Of a DNA stretch of 42,400 bases, positions 25,305 to 33,367 are shown piece by piece. Numbering within the stretch: the stretch's first letter is position 1; the number at the start of each line of letters is the position of its first letter. This stretch comes from Candidatus Binataceae bacterium (GTDB lineage: Bacteria; Desulfobacterota; Binatia; Binatales; Binataceae), in assembly GCA_030038355.1 (NCBI GenBank), contig JASHPB010000149.1, positions 1 to 42,400 on the forward strand. Reading direction: 5' to 3'. Below the pieces are notes generated by a model, which did not search any database, was not told the origin of the DNA, and saw only the letters and a program-made list of their open reading frames with translations. The translations under genes were made by a program, and so were the position numbers.

Positions 25305-26405
25305 TCAATCGATCGACGGTCGCACCACAGGCACGAGTGTCCCTCCGTTTTGGAGCGATTGGTTGGCTGCCTCGAGCACGCTTACGACTCGAATGCCAAC
25401 CAGCCCGTCAGTCCGCGGTTCCTGACCGTGCTCAATGCAGTCGATGAAGTGTTCGCACTCGACGTGCAGCGGTTCAGTTTCCTCGACTCGCGGGCTGTGA
25501 ACGTCACCGTAGCGATACGAGAGCTGAAAATCGGCGTAAGTGTCGTAGTAACGCTGTACTGAAACACCTTTATCGTAAATTCGAACCTTCTCGTGCAGGT
25601 CGGTATCGTCGTAGACGAGCATCTTGCGCGAGCCCACGATCGTTGTGCGTCGAATTTTGTTCGGATCGAGCCAGCTAACGTGAATGAAAGCTATAACGTT
25701 TCCCGAGAAATGGAGCTCGAGCATCGCCACGTCTTCGACGCCTTCGCGGTAATGGCTTCGGCCCTGGCAGCTCACGGCCTCGGGCGTCCGCCCCATCAGC
25801 ATCAGGATGATTGAGATGTCGTGAGTAGCGAGATCCCAGGCGACATTTACGTCTCGTTGGAAGAGACCAAGGTTGGCGCGAGTTGAGCTGATGTAGAAGA
25901 TCTCGCCGATCTCGCCCGTAGCGATAACTTCGGCGAGCTTCAACACTGGCGCGCTGTACTCGAACGTGTGACCTACCATCAGTACCGCGCGGTTGCGGCG
26001 CGCGACTCGGACCAGATCTTCGCCCTGAGCCACCGAGGTCGCGAGCGGCTTCTCGACTAGGACGGATTTACCGGCCTCCAGCAGCTGACGCGCAATCGGG
26101 TAATGGGTGCCGACTGGTGTAGCAACCACGACGCCTTCGATGTCGGGATCCTCGATCACATCGTCGAGCGAGCTTGACAGCTCAACTCCCGGAAACATGT
26201 TTCCGATTCGCTCGCGGCGTTCGCGATCCAAATCGCAGGCGACCAGCCGCTCGGCGCGCTGGAGCTGGTTGAGGTTCCGGATCCAGTTTGGACCCCAGTA
26301 ACCGAGTCCAACGACGGCGACCCCACGCAGTCCAGTTCGCTCGCTGAGAGCGCTGTTCACGCCTCGATAGTCGCCATCGACCCGAAGTTCAGAGTTTTGA
26401 TTCAT
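25305..26405 (-). CDS. Gfo/Idh/MocA family oxidoreductase (WlbA/WbpB-like)
   Basis: This 366-residue NAD-dependent sugar dehydrogenase has the N-terminal Rossmann motif (VAVVGLGYWGPNWIRNL), VVVATPVGTHYPIA and the catalytic-region signature LVEKPLATS. These are followed by MVGHTFEYSAP and WDLATHDISIILMLMG in the substrate domain. In Wlb/Wbp pathways this enzyme oxidises position 3 of UDP-N-acetylglucosaminuronic acid before amination. The ATG overlaps the stop of the upstream kinase-like gene (ATGA), and the acetyltransferase starts 2 nt after its stop. The UDP-GlcNAc 6-dehydrogenase needed before it is not present as a full-length gene in this window. Confidence 0.9.
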   Translation of the reverse strand: MNQNSELRVDGDYRGVNSALSERTGLRGVAVVGLGYWGPNWIRNLNQLQRAERLVACDLDRERRERIGNMFPGVELSSSLDDVIEDPDIEGVVVATPVGTHYPIARQLLEAGKSVLVEKPLATSVAQGEDLVRVARRNRAVLMVGHTFEYSAPVLKLAEVIATGEIGEIFYISSTRANLGLFQRDVNVAWDLATHDISIILMLMGRTPEAVSCQGRSHYREGVEDVAMLELHFSGNVIAFIHVSWLDPNKIRRTTIVGSRKMLVYDDTDLHEKVRIYDKGVSVQRYYDTYADFQLSYRYGDVHSPRVEETEPLHVECEHFIDCIEHGQEPRTDGLVGIRVVSVLEAANQSLQNGGTLVPVVRPSID

Positions 26406-27181
26406 GACCTTTTGAGACTCCTCAGTAAGTTGAAGGGGGGAGCACTGGCGCCGTTCAGGATCACCCCCGCCGTTGAGCGGTTCGCTGCACGAAGCGCCAC
26501 TGCCGTGGTCGACAACTCCTGGCGTCGAGTAACGCCGTATCTGACAACCAGCAGCACCGGATCAGAACTGCGTGCGAGCGGCAGCATGCGAGCGTCCAGA
26601 CGCGGCACGCCCAGGTCGAGGATAACTGCCTGATAGTCAGAAAAGAGATTTTCAAAATCGTTGATCACTTCGGCGCACTGACGTTCATCGTCGCCCAGAT
26701 AACAGGTGGCGATATCCAGGCGCGGCCAGCCACTGCCGCGGATCTGCAGCGTACCCTCCAGCAGGAGCTCGGATGCCCGCTCGCGTCGCAAGCTGAATAC
26801 CCGATGCAGCGCGGGACGCCGAATGTGCGCGTCCACGATAATCGTCCTGAGCGACAGCCTTTGGCTCATATCGAGAGCGAGCGCCGCAGCGACCGTTGTC
26901 ACCCCGTCCCCGGGACGGCACCCCGCCACGGCGAGGCGCAGACTCTGATCAACGACTGCTAGCGGTGCAACGCGCTCCGCTATGGCTCTGAGTGCGTCGA
27001 GTTTGGCCAGCGAGTCGGGAAGATCGGCAACCGTCGGCAGCGCCACGAGCGACCTGGAGCGCGTGCCCGGAGTCGCCTCACTCTCTTGTTGTGTATTCCG
27101 CTCAGGCTGCAGATTAGGCGGCGGAATCTCCTCGACAGATTCGCTGGCGAGCCGCGCCATCGCGTCGGAATATCTGCCCAC
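26402..27181 (-). CDS. CpsD/CapB-like tyrosine-kinase homologue with degenerate Walker A
   Basis: This 259-residue protein has the P-loop fold of bacterial tyrosine kinases that pair with Wzz/GumC-type proteins. The Walker A region reads GCRPGDGVTT (about 88-97), where Val takes the place of the catalytic Lys of GxGKS/T. The Walker A-prime motif is IIVDAHIRRP, with His instead of the usual Asp in VDAD. No tyrosine-rich C-terminal cluster is present. It probably does not phosphorylate like Wzc but may still contact the chain-length protein. It starts with GTG, preceded by GGAGG. It lies 2 nt after the ExeA-like gene and overlaps the oxidoreductase start. Confidence 0.78.
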   Translation of the reverse strand: MGRYSDAMARLASESVEEIPPPNLQPERNTQQESEATPGTRSRSLVALPTVADLPDSLAKLDALRAIAERVAPLAVVDQSLRLAVAGCRPGDGVTTVAAALALDMSQRLSLRTIIVDAHIRRPALHRVFSLRRERASELLLEGTLQIRGSGWPRLDIATCYLGDDERQCAEVINDFENLFSDYQAVILDLGVPRLDARMLPLARSSDPVLLVVRYGVTRRQELSTTAVALRAANRSTAGVILNGASAPPFNLLRSLKRS

Positions 27182-27183
27182 GA

Positions 27184-28230
27184 TTACCGCACCTCCGGAT
27201 TGGTCGCCGCGCGCGGCGACCCCGCTATCGAAATGTCAGACGAAATGGTGCCCCGATGAATCCTGTTCACCGCATTGCGAATCTCGCGGACGGCGCCGTG
27301 GCGCTGGCCTCCGACGAGGCTGGCCAGACCGACAGCGGATGCGACCGCAACCGAAGCGCCGAACATCCACAGCCGGTGCCGCGACGGCTGCTTTTTTACT
27401 GCGGTGGCAGTGCCGACCGATGCACGCTGGTTTTCAAATTCTTCGATCGTCGACTGAACCTGCCGAGCGGTAACCTTTCGCTGTCCAGCCGCGTACGCGG
27501 CGAGCATCGCGTTGTGACACAGTACGTTGACGCGTCTGGCGATGCCGTTGGAGTGCGCGACGATCAGTTTCAGTGCGGCGCGCGCAAAGACCTGATCGGC
27601 CGCGCCGTTCGCGGTATGAATGCGATGGCGGATGTACTCAACGACTTCCCGCTCGCTCATCGGTCTGAGCAACACCCGTGCGCCTATGCGTTCGTTTAAT
27701 TGCCTGAGCATCGGCGCTTCGAGTCGCTTCAGAATCGAAGGCTGGCCAACGAATATGACCTGGAGCCGCCTATCGCCGAGCACGGCACAATTTCCGAGCA
27801 GCCTTAGTTCCTCGAATAGAAGGGGACTTAGCGCCTGGGCTTCATCGAAAACCAACGCGACGCGTTGCTCGGGTCCAACCTCGCGCAAGAGGTCAACGAA
27901 CGCCTCGGCGCACTCAAACTTCGATATTTGCGAGGAGCGGCTGCCAAGCTGGCGCAGGGCGCTGCGGAAGATTTCGAGCGGCTCTGCCTTGGGATAGTTG
28001 AGGAAGGCACTAATAGCCTCCGCCCGATACCGTTCAAGCACCGCCCTGACGATCGTGCTCTTGCCCGTGCCGGGCTCACCGATCAATAGGGTGTAGCCAG
28101 TAGGCTCGTGCAATAATCCCCAACCAAGCGCCGCCATCGCTTCGTTCTGCTCGCGGCCTCGATAGATCGCGCGCGGCGTGACGGTGAACTGAAACGGCGC
28201 GCTGCTCAATCCGAAGTGGCGATAGTACAT
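27184..28230 (-). CDS. ExeA/GspA-like AAA ATPase of polysaccharide loci
   Basis: This 348-residue protein begins MYYRHFGLSSAPFQFTVTP, the usual N-terminus of ExeA-type ATPases. It has Walker A GEPGTGKST (about 51-59), Walker B VALVFDEAQ, and the sensor region IFVGQPSILKRL. One membrane helix follows (about 288-306), and the remaining ~40 C-terminal residues lie beyond it. Relatives lie in exosortase (XrtA/PEP-CTERM) exopolysaccharide clusters as an associated ATPase; no exosortase is seen here. The role is probably in assembly or energising of the envelope machinery. It sits between the Wzz-like gene (13-nt gap) and the kinase-like gene. Confidence 0.82.
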   Translation of the reverse strand: MYYRHFGLSSAPFQFTVTPRAIYRGREQNEAMAALGWGLLHEPTGYTLLIGEPGTGKSTIVRAVLERYRAEAISAFLNYPKAEPLEIFRSALRQLGSRSSQISKFECAEAFVDLLREVGPEQRVALVFDEAQALSPLLFEELRLLGNCAVLGDRRLQVIFVGQPSILKRLEAPMLRQLNERIGARVLLRPMSEREVVEYIRHRIHTANGAADQVFARAALKLIVAHSNGIARRVNVLCHNAMLAAYAAGQRKVTARQVQSTIEEFENQRASVGTATAVKKQPSRHRLWMFGASVAVASAVGLASLVGGQRHGAVREIRNAVNRIHRGTISSDISIAGSPRAATNPEVR

Positions 28231-28243
28231 CTTAAGCCTCGGC

Positions 28244-29764
28244 TCAGTTCTGATCGGCGAGCGTCGCGACCACGTGAAGCCCGCTCTCCCTGGCGATCGT
28301 CACGGTCGAATAGATGTGTGCGTCGTTGCGCTCGTCGAATTCGGCCGCGGCGATTCCGAGACCTGCCGCCAGCACGAGACCCACGATAAAGTTCAGCAAC
28401 ACGATCGGAAACACGGGGCGGAGGGGCCGGTTCGGCGGCTGCGCCACGCTCACGTTGAGAATCTTGCTGGTGTTGAGGGCGCCGGCGGCGCGCGCCTCCT
28501 CGGTTTTCTTTACGTATGAGATCAGGGCTTGTTTGTCTGTCGCGACCTGACGCTCAAGGCTGTCATATTCGGTTTCGTTCTTGATCAAGTAATCGATACG
28601 CTGCTTACTCTTGGAGATTTCTTCATCCAATTTCTGCTTGGTTCCGTTTAATGCCGCGACGTTCGTTTTGCTCTGTGCGAGATCGGAAGCGACACTCACC
28701 CAGACAGGATTAAGGTCGGTGCTTTTTTCGCTGACCTCGAGATGATTCTCCTGGTCGAGGATTCTCTGCGCAGCGGCCAACTTGTCGTCGATTTCTCGGA
28801 TCCTCTGGCTGTTTGGTTGATAGCGGCTCAGCAGGTCGGCGCGTTCGGTCTTGAGCTCCATCACTTGCGGCTTCAACTGGGCCAGCGCCATATCCTGGAC
28901 CTGTCTGACTTCCTTGCCGATCCGTTCGGGGGTCTTGGTGAACTCGGTCTGGAGCGCGGAGGTCTGCTGTTCCGCGGCGCCGAGACTCGCGTTGTTCTTG
29001 CTGTCCTCGAGTTGGAGGTCCGAGAGCCGCGAAATCAGGGCCTGACGCTGCTGATCCAGATCGCTGATGCCGGTCTGCAGTTGAAATGCTCGCATTTGTT
29101 GCTCGGACGCAGCCAACTTGTCCTGAAGTAACTTCGCCTGCTGTTGAAAGAACAGCTCAGCCTGAGGGTCATGCGAAATGCGCGCATGAACCTCTTGATA
29201 GTGAGAAATCAAGAGCTCCAAGAACTGCTGCGCCCACTCAGGGTCATAAGACTTGAAGCTTATCTCCAAGACGTTCGAGCGCTTCACCACGTTTGCATCG
29301 AGGTGGCTCATCAATTCCAGCGCCCAATGGTCTTTCGATGTCATCGTGGGAGCATCGTGCAGTGCGCGATAGCAGCGCCCGGGCAGCGACATAAGAGTTT
29401 TCGCGCCGTCGATAAACGCCGCTCCTGGACCGTCGTAGCGCTCAGGCTCCTTCAGGCTGGAGATTGCCTGGCTGACAAGGTACTCGCTGGTCAGCAGTTC
29501 CTTCTCGGAGTTGAGGTCCTCTTCAGTCACCGGATTGGAAACGAATGCGGGCCGCTCGGCTGATTCGCCCTGCTCCAAGTCGGGCGAGACGAGGAACTGC
29601 GCGCGATTGTCCTGCACTAGAATTTGCGCGGTCGACTTATAAATTGGCGGCCAAAAGATCGTCGCTACGGCCACCAGGCCGAAGACAATCGCGCCGACGG
29701 TAATTACTCGTCTGCGTCTTCGGCACACGAGTTCTAGCCAGTAGTTCAGATCTCTTTTTTCCAT
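28244..29764 (-). CDS. Chain-length determinant / GumC-like Wzz family protein
   Basis: This 506-residue inner-membrane protein has one helix near the N-terminus (about 20-40) and a long extracytoplasmic region. That region is rich in coiled-coil heptads (about 190-410, QQQAKLLQDKLAASEQQMRAFQ and similar). A second helix at the C-terminus is preceded by the proline-rich Wzz signature QPPNRPLRPVFP. It controls polymer length and bridges to the outer-membrane Wza channel. ATG 29764 starts MEKRDLNYWLEL; the frame is open a little further upstream without homology. Unlike Wzc it carries no fused kinase; the separate kinase-like protein two genes downstream may serve instead. Confidence 0.9.
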   Translation of the reverse strand: MEKRDLNYWLELVCRRRRRVITVGAIVFGLVAVATIFWPPIYKSTAQILVQDNRAQFLVSPDLEQGESAERPAFVSNPVTEEDLNSEKELLTSEYLVSQAISSLKEPERYDGPGAAFIDGAKTLMSLPGRCYRALHDAPTMTSKDHWALELMSHLDANVVKRSNVLEISFKSYDPEWAQQFLELLISHYQEVHARISHDPQAELFFQQQAKLLQDKLAASEQQMRAFQLQTGISDLDQQRQALISRLSDLQLEDSKNNASLGAAEQQTSALQTEFTKTPERIGKEVRQVQDMALAQLKPQVMELKTERADLLSRYQPNSQRIREIDDKLAAAQRILDQENHLEVSEKSTDLNPVWVSVASDLAQSKTNVAALNGTKQKLDEEISKSKQRIDYLIKNETEYDSLERQVATDKQALISYVKKTEEARAAGALNTSKILNVSVAQPPNRPLRPVFPIVLLNFIVGLVLAAGLGIAAAEFDERNDAHIYSTVTIARESGLHVVATLADQN

Positions 29765-29795
29765 GATTTCGCGGCGGTGCTTTGAGTCAGTAAGG

Positions 29796-30587
29796 TTAGA
29801 ATGCCAGTGGCGCATCCGCTGCTATGTAAGGATTGACCGGCAGCATCTCGCGAACGTATTGGTTCATCCACTTATCGAGATTGGCGATGGTGCTCTTCGG
29901 CACGACGACGATATCGCGCGTCTCGAGTGCGAGGTCTTCGCCCGCGTCCGGGCTGTTCGTCGCAGACTTGAGATCGATCGGCATGGCCCGCGCGACACCG
30001 CAGGCGTCGCGGCGGATCAATACCGCCTTGTTGCCAGCGTTGTCGGTTAGGCCGCCGGCATCTGCCACTGCCTGCAGCACGGTCATACCGTTATCAAGGG
30101 AAAGGCCGCCCGGCTTTTGTACTTCGCCTTCGACGAACACTTCGCGGCTGGGCATGTTCTTGAGACTCACTGAAATGTCGGGATTGCGAAGTTCACTCGA
30201 ATAGTCCTTGTTCAACTCGTCAGCGAGTTCCTGCGGCGTGAGCCCCGCCGCCGGCGCGCTGCCGATCAGCATTAATGAGATCTGACCATCCGGTCGCACG
30301 GTCGCATCCTGATTGAACTCGGTGTTCAAGTAAGAGGTGATACTGACCTGATCGCCACGCTGTATGACGTACCTATCGTCCTGTTGCGCGGCCTGAACGA
30401 TTTGTCCGTTGGCCGCGCACTGCTCGGGCGACATTGCAGCTTGAGCACCGCTGGCGCGGTCCGCTTCGGTCGTTTCATTGCTCGCGCTTGAGGAGCATCC
30501 GGACAAGACGGCGATTGAGCAGCAAAGAGAGATCGCGATTCCCAACCAACAGCATTTCGACCGCGGGTTACAGTGCTCGTTTGGCAT
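29796..30587 (-). CDS. Polysaccharide export outer-membrane lipoprotein (Wza-like)
   Basis: This 263-residue protein has a lipoprotein signal peptide (hydrophobic AISLCCSIAVL, lipobox LSGC at about 26-29). The Poly_export domain follows (YVIQRGDQVSITSY, ATVRPDGQISLMLIGSAPAAGLTPQELADEL), then a SLBB domain (REVFVEGEVQKPGGLSL, TVLQAVADAGGLTDNAG). It forms the outer-membrane exit channel. ATG 30587 is chosen because it begins the signal peptide and lies about 57 nt after the predicted start of the sigma-54 promoter at 30655-30670. It is the first gene of the 14-gene leftward unit. Confidence 0.92.
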   Translation of the reverse strand: MPNEHCNPRSKCCWLGIAISLCCSIAVLSGCSSSASNETTEADRASGAQAAMSPEQCAANGQIVQAAQQDDRYVIQRGDQVSITSYLNTEFNQDATVRPDGQISLMLIGSAPAAGLTPQELADELNKDYSSELRNPDISVSLKNMPSREVFVEGEVQKPGGLSLDNGMTVLQAVADAGGLTDNAGNKAVLIRRDACGVARAMPIDLKSATNSPDAGEDLALETRDIVVVPKSTIANLDKWMNQYVREMLPVNPYIAADAPLAF

Positions 30588-30654
30588 GGCGTTTTGAATC
30601 CCTCGTAAGCTGGGCCGTTTGGTACACGAGCCATCGACTGCGCAGAGCCACAGG

Positions 30655-30670
30655 CGCAACGACTGTGCCA
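30655..30670 (-). promoter_or_regulatory. Sigma-54 (-24/-12) promoter of the 14-gene export/biosynthesis unit
   Basis: On the minus strand the sequence reads TGGCACAGTCGTTGCG. It matches TGGCAC and TTGC of the consensus completely, with GG (30669-30668) and GC (30657-30656) separated by exactly 10 bp. Transcription would begin near 30645, leaving a leader of about 57 nt before the Wza-like ATG at 30587. The NtrC-type activator encoded at 11933 is the likely regulator. Confidence 0.75.
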
Positions 30671-30825
30671 TCGGAGCAAGCCACGACTTTTCCAACAATT
30701 TTCGACTTCGGGCATTCTGAGCGCGGAAGGAACTACAAAACTCGATCGTTAGAAATTACAAGAGGGAGGCTCTTTACCCAGGCGGATGCCAAGCAGCACA
30801 CGGCCCCGACGGGTATCTGCTAGTT

Positions 30826-30838
30826 TGTAACTACTACT
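30826..30838 (+). promoter_or_regulatory. Possible shared activator site between the divergent sigma-54 promoters
   Basis: TGTAACTACTACT shares GTAACTACT with 11701-11709 and GTAACT with the palindrome at 5113-5125. It lies 99 bp upstream of the plus-strand promoter at 30925 and about 156 bp upstream of the minus-strand promoter at 30670, within usual NtrC-type enhancer distances. A related inverted half-site (TTACAA) lies near 30757-30763. The evidence is a short shared word only. Confidence 0.28.
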
Positions 30839-30924
30839 ATCCTGAGTTTCCGATTACTCAATTAGTATTCGGTATTATTCGATGCATTCACCAGCGCCAT
30901 TGGCGTTTCACCAACGAATGCTGA

Positions 30925-30940
30925 TGGCATCGCGCTTGCT
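30925..30940 (+). promoter_or_regulatory. Sigma-54 (-24/-12) promoter of the polymerase/ligase unit
   Basis: TGGCATCGCGCTTGCT has GG at 30926-30927 and GC at 30938-30939, 10 bp apart. It differs by one base from the promoter at 5221-5236. A start near 30950 would leave about 31 nt before the ATG at 30982. It diverges from the minus-strand promoter at 30670, 255 bp away. Confidence 0.72.
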
Positions 30941-30981
30941 GCCAATTTGGAGCGCACGCACGATTGTGCGCCAGCTTGCCC

Positions 30982-32490
30982 ATGGCTTCTACATTCCAAG
31001 CCTTTGCGCCCGTAAGCAATCGACGACGTCAGCCTGCTTCGCGATCAGGAATGTTCGCAGCGATCGCCGCGCTGACTCTCGTCGCTCTCGCATTGTTGCT
31101 TACAGATTCGAAGAAGCCGGCGCTGGCAATCGCTGGGGTCGCAGCGATCGCAGCGATCTGGTGGGGTACGTTGTACACATCGAAGCATCACGACTGGATA
31201 GTATTTCCAATCGAGTTGGTATTTGCGGTGATCGCGTTCGACTTCTTAAGCGAAGAAGTTCGTGCTCCGCTCCACTATGCCCTGCTTACTGTCTTTTGCG
31301 TCCCTTTGATTCCCACTGCTCTCCGCTCGGGAATCTTCCGGCGAGGCGGGTTTCGGAATTACACCTTCTATTTGGCTTTTGCGGCGATAACAATCATCTA
31401 CTCGATTGCTCCGATGTACTCGGCCGCACGATGGTACTGCGCAACGATCGTTATTCTTGCGCTAGGAGCAATGGTATCGGAATTGAACGATGCGGACGGC
31501 GTGGAACGAATTCTTTCGCACTTTTTCTTGGCCTGCTCGGTTATCGTCGCGATCATGGTGCTATCGCTCGGACTGCCCCACTCAATGTGCTGGGTGAGCC
31601 CTGCCGCCAGCTTCGAACCTAGCATGCTGCAGGATATGCAGAAGATGGGAGTCCGCCCCGATGGTATCGAGCGCTTTCAGTCGTTGTTTAGCGGACCCAA
31701 TGACGTCGGCGCGATCATGGTCGTCACGGTAGGCACGGGCCTCATGCTTTGGTCGTGGGCCACGTGGCGGCGGCGGATGCTGATTGCCGCTGTCATTTTA
31801 TGCGCAGTTTTATGCGCGGCCTTGGCAGATTCACGATCGCCCTTCGTCGCGCTGACGATCGGCATTAGCGGCTATCTTATCTGGCGCTATCGGTGGCGTG
31901 GCATTCTGTACCTATTTGCGGTGGCAGCGTGCGTATTCACAACGCTAGCTGCAAGCGGCCTTGATTTCTCCGCATACATCGATCGCGGCAATGTCACCAC
32001 GCTAACCGGTCGAACAGAGATGTGGATGTTCGTGGTTCACCAAATCGCTAGCAATCCCATCCTCGGCTACGGCTACGAAGTTAACGGCGCAATTTTCGAC
32101 AATCGCTTCTTCCCCTTGTGGTGGGGACCCTGGGAGCTGGGAGTCCACGTATCAGTTCACAACGGATACCTGGCGCACGCGGTCAGCGTCGGCGTGCCTG
32201 TAACCATCTTCTGGCTCTACATCATGCTGCGTCCGTGGAATTTTATCATGCGGCGCTCCAGCAACGAGTGGCGGCTCAAGCAAATGTTCTTCCTGCTGCT
32301 GATTCCGATCCTGGTGCACAATATGAGCGAGGTCATGGCTGACGATGCTCTGGGCACCGTTGGACTTATGTTCGGTCTGAGCTGGGTCATCGCCGAGCGT
32401 TATCGATTAACGAGCCTTGCGCGCGATGAAGCCGCGATCGCGAAGGAACGAGCCGCCATGCCGCGGGCGGTCGCGGCGTTCGCACCGTAG
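30982..32490 (+). CDS. O-antigen ligase / Wzy-type polymerase family membrane protein
   Basis: This 502-residue protein has about ten to twelve hydrophobic helices. The Wzy_C-type region is seen in the large loop after SRSPFVAL: TGRTEMWMFVVHQIASNPILGYGYEV and HVSVHNGYLAHAVSVGVPVTIFWL, the usual periplasmic loop with the conserved HN-x-Y. It polymerises repeat units or ligates the polymer at the periplasmic face. ATG 30982 is chosen over the upstream TTG (30964); there is no strong ribosome site. It diverges from the Wza-Wzz unit and is followed after 28 nt by a secreted lysozyme-like gene. Confidence 0.87.
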   Translation: MASTFQAFAPVSNRRRQPASRSGMFAAIAALTLVALALLLTDSKKPALAIAGVAAIAAIWWGTLYTSKHHDWIVFPIELVFAVIAFDFLSEEVRAPLHYALLTVFCVPLIPTALRSGIFRRGGFRNYTFYLAFAAITIIYSIAPMYSAARWYCATIVILALGAMVSELNDADGVERILSHFFLACSVIVAIMVLSLGLPHSMCWVSPAASFEPSMLQDMQKMGVRPDGIERFQSLFSGPNDVGAIMVVTVGTGLMLWSWATWRRRMLIAAVILCAVLCAALADSRSPFVALTIGISGYLIWRYRWRGILYLFAVAACVFTTLAASGLDFSAYIDRGNVTTLTGRTEMWMFVVHQIASNPILGYGYEVNGAIFDNRFFPLWWGPWELGVHVSVHNGYLAHAVSVGVPVTIFWLYIMLRPWNFIMRRSSNEWRLKQMFFLLLIPILVHNMSEVMADDALGTVGLMFGLSWVIAERYRLTSLARDEAAIAKERAAMPRAVAAFAP

Positions 32491-32518
32491 TCTCTCGCTC
32501 ACCCGCACCGGAGCTCAC

Positions 32519-33367
32519 ATGAAAATAAGATTTTCAAGAACACTAAGGCGGACTTGTGCCTTCGCCACCGCGATGGGCATCTGCCTGGTCGAGGCCTTCG
32601 CATTCGCCCAAGGGTTGAACCCAGAGCACTTCCCAACCTTGCCGCCCCATGCTGCGCTGCCGAGTGGTGCCGAGTGCGCGGCTGCTGTACGAGCCACAAA
32701 GGATCCCGTCGATCGGGTCACCGAACAGCTCCGACCAGCCAACGCAGCCGCCAATCAAACTATGCCGACACCCGAAGAGCTCGAGGCGTTTCACGCGCGC
32801 CCTGTGAAAGGTACTTTCGTGCCGGTCTCCGATTTCCTTCGCGTCAACGGTCAGTTCACAGGCACCACCGATCAGATACTGCGCTGGGGAGCATGCAAGT
32901 GGGGAGTCGATGAGGATGTAGTCCGTGCCGAGGCGGTAGCGGAATCACATTGGCGCCAATATGGCACAGGCGACCGCACCAGCAATCAGAGCCTCTGCCC
33001 TCCCGGTGATGGATTCCGTGGGGCATGGGACGGCAGCACCTGTATGCAGAGCTACGGCATCTTGCAGATGAAGTACTCAAGCTTCGGCGGCTTTCCCGCT
33101 TCCAAGGACAGCACGGCCTTTAACGTCGACTTCCGGCTCGCCTATCAGCGCGCGTGCATGAACGGCGACATCAATTACCTGCCCCGCCGCATACCGCCGG
33201 CCGGCTATCCGATTTATCCAAACGGCCCGACCGACCAGATGCTGTGGGGATGTATGGGCGACTGGTTCTCAGGAAGCTGGTTTGACCCCGGCGCGATTAA
33301 GTACATCACCGAGGTCAAATCTGATATGGACACGCGAGCCTGGCTGCAGCTGCCTCCAGACTACTAG
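32519..33367 (+). CDS. Secreted lysozyme-like (transglycosylase-fold) protein
   Basis: This 282-residue protein has an N-terminal signal peptide (CAFATAMGICLVEAFAFAQG). The core resembles the lytic-transglycosylase/lysozyme fold: a helix with RAEAVAESHWRQ, where Glu142 would be the catalytic acid, followed by MQSYGILQMKYSSF, like the GxMQ motif. Then come ST-FN-DFRLAYQRACMNG and MLWGCMGDWFSGSW. Several Cys pairs suggest disulfides. It could cleave peptidoglycan to allow export or act on the polymer itself. ATG 32519 has GGAG 6 nt upstream and begins the signal peptide. Its stop overlaps that of the ABC exporter (CTAG). A broken paralogue lies at 3275-4643. Confidence 0.75.
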   Translation: MKIRFSRTLRRTCAFATAMGICLVEAFAFAQGLNPEHFPTLPPHAALPSGAECAAAVRATKDPVDRVTEQLRPANAAANQTMPTPEELEAFHARPVKGTFVPVSDFLRVNGQFTGTTDQILRWGACKWGVDEDVVRAEAVAESHWRQYGTGDRTSNQSLCPPGDGFRGAWDGSTCMQSYGILQMKYSSFGGFPASKDSTAFNVDFRLAYQRACMNGDINYLPRRIPPAGYPIYPNGPTDQMLWGCMGDWFSGSWFDPGAIKYITEVKSDMDTRAWLQLPPDY

